Of a stretch of DNA of 64,000 nucleotides, positions 61,286 to 64,000 are shown in pieces. Source of the stretch: Bacteriovoracaceae bacterium (lineage in GTDB: Bacteria; Bdellovibrionota; Bacteriovoracia; Bacteriovoracales; Bacteriovoracaceae); contig JAIEMA010000045.1 in NCBI GenBank assembly GCA_019752535.1, positions 1-64,000 on the forward strand, given 5' to 3'. The notes beneath the pieces were generated by a model. It was not told where the DNA came from and did no database searches. It saw only the letters and a program-made list of their open reading frames with translations. Numbering within the stretch: the stretch's first letter is position 1; each line of letters begins with the position of its first letter. A program made the position numbers and the translations under genes.

Positions 61286-61874
61286 GCTCTATTTCGCAAT
61301 CAATCTTATCTTTGCTCATTTTATCTTCATCACTAAAGACTGCCGAGTTGAATCCTAAGGTGACATTAGGGCTCCAGCGAGTCGGCTGAAAATCCTCAGC
61401 TAACCCTCCGTTCATAATAAATTTCCGCCAGATTTGCTTTCTCACTTTCACTAATTCCGGAGAACTAAAAGACAAGAACCAACTCACTTCCTTTTTATCT
61501 TTCACTTCAGTCGTGATTTTTTTGATACATCTCAAATCTATCTTTTTTGTCATCATCTTTTCTTTCTCAACGATGAGATCCAGATCGCTCATTTTTAAAA
61601 CGGATGAGAGCATTCTCCACTCTTCATGCGTGATGAGTGGAATGACAGCCTCAGCTTCATGATTCAATGATTCACCAATTAATTTCTCAAGCTCCACCCT
61701 TATCATTTCAACAGGAGCCTGCTTAAGCGGTATTTCAACTCTTTTGGCTTGGGAGATATAAGGAAGTCTATTCTTTAAATCAGCAGGAGATTCTTGATAA
61801 ATAATAACTTTTCCAAAGGCAGAAAAAGTGAGGAGGAAAAAAATTAAACTATAGGCGTAATTTTTTGGTTTCAT
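61272..61874 (-). CDS. Secreted protein, degenerate 2H-phosphoesterase-like
   Basis: 200 residues with signal peptide (YSLIFFLLTFSAFG). EAVIPLITHEE resembles the first EAHITVIT-type block of 2H-phosphoesterases with His and Thr lost, and SPNVTLGF resembles the second PHxTLG block with His replaced by Asn. It would thus be non-catalytic if the match is right. It overlaps the HD-GYP gene stop by 4 bases and may bind a nucleotide-type ligand. Confidence 0.45.
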   Translation of the reverse strand: MKPKNYAYSLIFFLLTFSAFGKVIIYQESPADLKNRLPYISQAKRVEIPLKQAPVEMIRVELEKLIGESLNHEAEAVIPLITHEEWRMLSSVLKMSDLDLIVEKEKMMTKKIDLRCIKKITTEVKDKKEVSWFLSFSSPELVKVRKQIWRKFIMNGGLAEDFQPTRWSPNVTLGFNSAVFSDEDKMSKDKIDCEIELKSN

Positions 61875-63010
61875 TTCTTTTTATTGTCTATGAGTTTGAT
61901 CTTACCAAAACCGTTTTTTTGAATCGCTTTAATCTCCTCAAGAGGGAGCGTCTCCCAAGGAATAGTAGGATCAAATCGATCTGCAAGGACTAAGTCTTTG
62001 CGAATATCTGTTTTGACATGATCTACATGTTTCTCAAAAATATCGAACAAACTGGGTTCAAGTTTTATACCTCTAAATTTTCTCATCACATTCAGTGCAT
62101 CCGCGATTGGCATGACTTGGTTATAAGATCTCTTAGTGGTAATCGCATCAAAGAAATCAGCAATCGTGCACGCGCGTGCCATGGGATGAATTTCTTCATC
62201 ACGTATTTTTGCAGGATAGCCGGTTCCGTTCCAATTCTCATGATGCTCATGCACAATTCTTGCAATCACATTCACATCAATCGTGTGATGAACTTTAACC
62301 TCACCACTTAAAAGAAGTTCTAATCCTAAGGTCGGATGTTTCTTAATTATTTCATATTCACTCTCAGACAACCCACCTGGGCTATTGAGAATGTTGGTCG
62401 GAATTTTTACTTTCCCTAGATCATGCAAAAGTCCACCAAGGCCTATGTTCACGAGATCTTGCCTTGGAGCATTGGGATGGGCCACATGCCAAATGCTAAT
62501 ACAATACATTGAGACATTGATGGAGTGGTCATAGGTGTAAAAATCATGAAAGCTGAGGCTTCCAATCAAACCTCGTAAACTATCAATGTCATATTCACCT
62601 AAAAGATCCACCATATTTTCTACGACTTCTCGACAGCCTTCGATATTCTTCTCAAGGAGTTCAGTGGAAAATTCTCTGTTCTCATCAAAAATTTTCCCTA
62701 AATACTCTAAAGCAGAGTCTTTGAGGACATTGGCTTTTTGGGTGTCATCGTAATGTTCAGAATGAATCAAACTTTTCATATAGAGATGACGCTGATCTTC
62801 TGCAATGTAGAGCTGAATATATTTGTATTTTAAATTCTCAAGATCAGCAGTGCCCAGCGAATCTCCAGCTGGAAAAATGCGTACAAATTTCTCTTTTTCT
62901 TTGAGAGAAGAGGAATTGACGAACAAATCAAATGGAAGCTGAATGCCAGTGGCAATCAAGTCATAGCGGACAGAAAAGAAGCTTCTTAAAGCGGCTGGAT
63001 TTTGCATCAC
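61871..63010 (-). CDS. HD-GYP domain c-di-GMP phosphodiesterase
   Basis: 379 residues. The HD-GYP core (~150-350) holds HDFYTYDHSINVS, LLHDLGKVKIP (HD), KKHPTLGLELL, HEHHENWNGTGYP (variant of HHE-DGxGYP) and CTIADFFDAITTKRSY. It lowers c-di-GMP. The N-terminal ~140 residues are unassigned, possibly a sensory part. Bdellovibrio-type predators use many such proteins to change lifestyle. Confidence 0.88.
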   Translation of the reverse strand: MMQNPAALRSFFSVRYDLIATGIQLPFDLFVNSSSLKEKEKFVRIFPAGDSLGTADLENLKYKYIQLYIAEDQRHLYMKSLIHSEHYDDTQKANVLKDSALEYLGKIFDENREFSTELLEKNIEGCREVVENMVDLLGEYDIDSLRGLIGSLSFHDFYTYDHSINVSMYCISIWHVAHPNAPRQDLVNIGLGGLLHDLGKVKIPTNILNSPGGLSESEYEIIKKHPTLGLELLLSGEVKVHHTIDVNVIARIVHEHHENWNGTGYPAKIRDEEIHPMARACTIADFFDAITTKRSYNQVMPIADALNVMRKFRGIKLEPSLFDIFEKHVDHVKTDIRKDLVLADRFDPTIPWETLPLEEIKAIQKNGFGKIKLIDNKKK

Positions 63011-63064
63011 TTTGATTCTATCACGAGAGTGATTTGTGACGAGTTTGGAGGGATTTGCCGCTAT

Positions 63065-63090
63065 AAAAAAGGCCCACCGAAGTGGGCCTT
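63065..63090 (-). terminator. Intrinsic terminator of ssb
   Basis: On the minus strand AAGGCCCAC-TTCG-GTGGGCCTT, a 9-bp stem (63069-63077 with 63082-63090) with TTCG loop, followed by TTTTATAG. Same loop as the terminator at 52571. Confidence 0.92.
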
Positions 63091-63120
63091 ATGACAACTT
63101 AATGAGTCAACAATCAGGAT

Positions 63121-63582
63121 CTAGAATGGAATGTCATCTGAAGCAAAATTAGCGTCAGTTGAAACTTTGTAATCTTGATTCATATCCATAGGAGCTGAAC
63201 CTTGATTAAAGCCTGCGCTGTTATCAACATTGCGATCAGTGTTCTTGTCAGCGGAAGCTCCGCCGATAAATTGAACAGTCGCTGCATTGATCTCTGTCAT
63301 GTAGCGCTTGTTTCCGTCTTTATCATCCCAAGAGCGAGTTTGAAGGCGACCTTCAACGAATGCTTGGCGACCTTTAGAGAGATACTGATTACAAAGCTCA
63401 GCCAGCTTGCCCCAAACGACAACACGGTGCCATTCAGTTTTCTCCTGCTTAGCTCCGGCCTTATCAGTCCAAGCTTCAGTCGTTGCGAGAGAGAAATTAC
63501 AAACCGGCGCGCCGCCTGGTGTGTACTTTAACTCTGGATCTTGGCCAAGACGTCCCAATAAAATAACTTTATTCACACTCAT
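63121..63582 (-). CDS. ssb: Single-stranded DNA-binding protein
   Basis: 153 residues from the ATG at 63582, which has AAGGAGA upstream; an in-frame start at 63636 lies upstream of that site. OB-fold blocks [32 protein letters not shown] and [10 protein letters not shown], then a Gly/Asn/Asp-rich linker and the acidic tip DDIPF that recruits other repair proteins. Confidence 0.95.
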   Translation of the reverse strand: MSVNKVILLGRLGQDPELKYTPGGAPVCNFSLATTEAWTDKAGAKQEKTEWHRVVVWGKLAELCNQYLSKGRQAFVEGRLQTRSWDDKDGNKRYMTEINAATVQFIGGASADKNTDRNVDNSAGFNQGSAPMDMNQDYKVSTDANFASDDIPF

Positions 63583-63783
63583 GAAATCTCCTTTGCCTGA
63601 TGGATAGGCATAATTAGTATTTGTGATTACCATCACGAACCATTCTTATATCCCGGCCGAGAGATAAGGAAAACAGTCGGATTCTCACAAGGGCCTTCAT
63701 TTTGCAAAAGTTCGATGAGAGATGAAATGACGAAAGCCTTGAAATGATTCAAGGAAAAATAAAACAAATAAATTTACTGGAGC

Positions 63784-64000
63784 CTATGAGGAAATTTCTA
63801 CGTTGTTGAGAGTTTTCTTCGCGCGTAGCATTGGAGAATCAGGATTCTCTTTGAGGAAATTTTCAACCTGTCGACGGGCCACTCGCACATCTTTGCGGTA
63901 CCAGGTCGGATCAAATCCACAGACTTTGCACTTGATATCTTTTCTATAGAGAAGTTTTTTTGAAATCTCAAATGTGGCCCATATCACAAACACACTCGAG
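63784..64000 (-). CDS. Membrane-anchored protein, partial at right edge
   Basis: The C-terminal 71 or so residues of a frame still open at the right edge. A helix (FVIWATFEISKKLL) is followed by KCKVCGFDPTWYRKDVRVARRQVENFL, a Cys pair that may bind metal. A GTG at 63993 could start a short version, but the open frame favours continuation. Function unknown. Confidence 0.45.
   Translation of the reverse strand, partial: SSVFVIWATFEISKKLLYRKDIKCKVCGFDPTWYRKDVRVARRQVENFLKENPDSPMLRAKKTLNNVEISS

Noticed and set aside
1-64000. CRISPR arrays, insertion sequences, prophage or toxin-antitoxin loci.
   Set aside because: No regularly spaced repeats, transposase, integrase or phage structural genes were seen. 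The small XRE gene has no toxin-like partner overlapping it.

Overview
The window is a gene-dense (about 95 % coding), low-GC bacterial chromosome segment from a Gram-negative organism: many signal peptides, lipoprotein and periplasmic c-type cytochrome signatures, an RND/MMPL exporter, SecG and DsbA/VKOR. The mixture of a MinD-like ATPase next to a degenerate J-domain/RodZ-type HTH protein, several N-terminal-SPASM radical SAM proteins, secreted hydrolases and low GC resembles Bdellovibrionota (Bacteriovorax/Peredibacter-like predators) more than other phyla. That assignment is inference from gene style, not from a marker-gene comparison.

Layout. 1-9146: an unusual accessory cluster bracketed by two paralogous membrane desaturases, one of them fused to a squalene/phytoene-synthase-like domain. 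It also holds an MMPL exporter, a Rieske oxygenase, a PAP2/AUR1-like enzyme, a third desaturase, an AurF-like diiron protein, a hexapeptide transferase and a secreted protein of unknown family. I read it as an uncharacterised lipid or isoprenoid tailoring pathway. 9209-16705: a secreted caspase/gingipain-like protein, an RDD protein, a small basic protein, a metallo-beta-lactamase-fold enzyme, cysteine synthase, AEC permease, SerA and two hotdog-fold proteins. 16835-21053: tRNA-Arg(CCG), then an AT-rich regulatory island with two XRE regulators, a seven-helix membrane protein without output domain, a membrane-less histidine kinase, a heme-oxygenase-like diiron enzyme and a GNAT-like acyltransferase. 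21171-35404: a PLP enzyme and a carbamoyltransferase, App1-like phosphatase, pirin, an SDR/epoxide-hydrolase-like/PF10118 group, RNA methyltransferase, Mpo1-like dioxygenase, aminotransferase, MATE exporter and deformylase. 36187-40042: three paralogous radical SAM proteins. 40069-47269: a ribosome hibernation factor, several secreted proteins (papain-like, sphingomyelinase-like), leuS and a DGK1-like kinase.

47457-64000 is mostly housekeeping: MinD/J-HTH/RluD/PgeF/VKOR-DsbA/TatD in one direction, an opposing operon of c-type cytochrome proteins with a frameshift in an A8 run, the gapA-pgk-tpiA-secG operon, a TauE-like permease, an HD-GYP protein, ssb, and a partial gene at the right edge.

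The genes suggest a lifestyle rich in O2-dependent membrane-lipid chemistry: three desaturases, AurF-like, Rieske, heme-oxygenase-like, PF10118 and Mpo1-like enzymes all occur here. Several genes appear to be leaderless (a -10 box 6-7 nt before ATG). Intrinsic terminators are clear at five places, two of them with a TTCG loop on the minus strand. No CRISPR array, insertion sequence or prophage was seen, and no gap between genes exceeds 300 bases.
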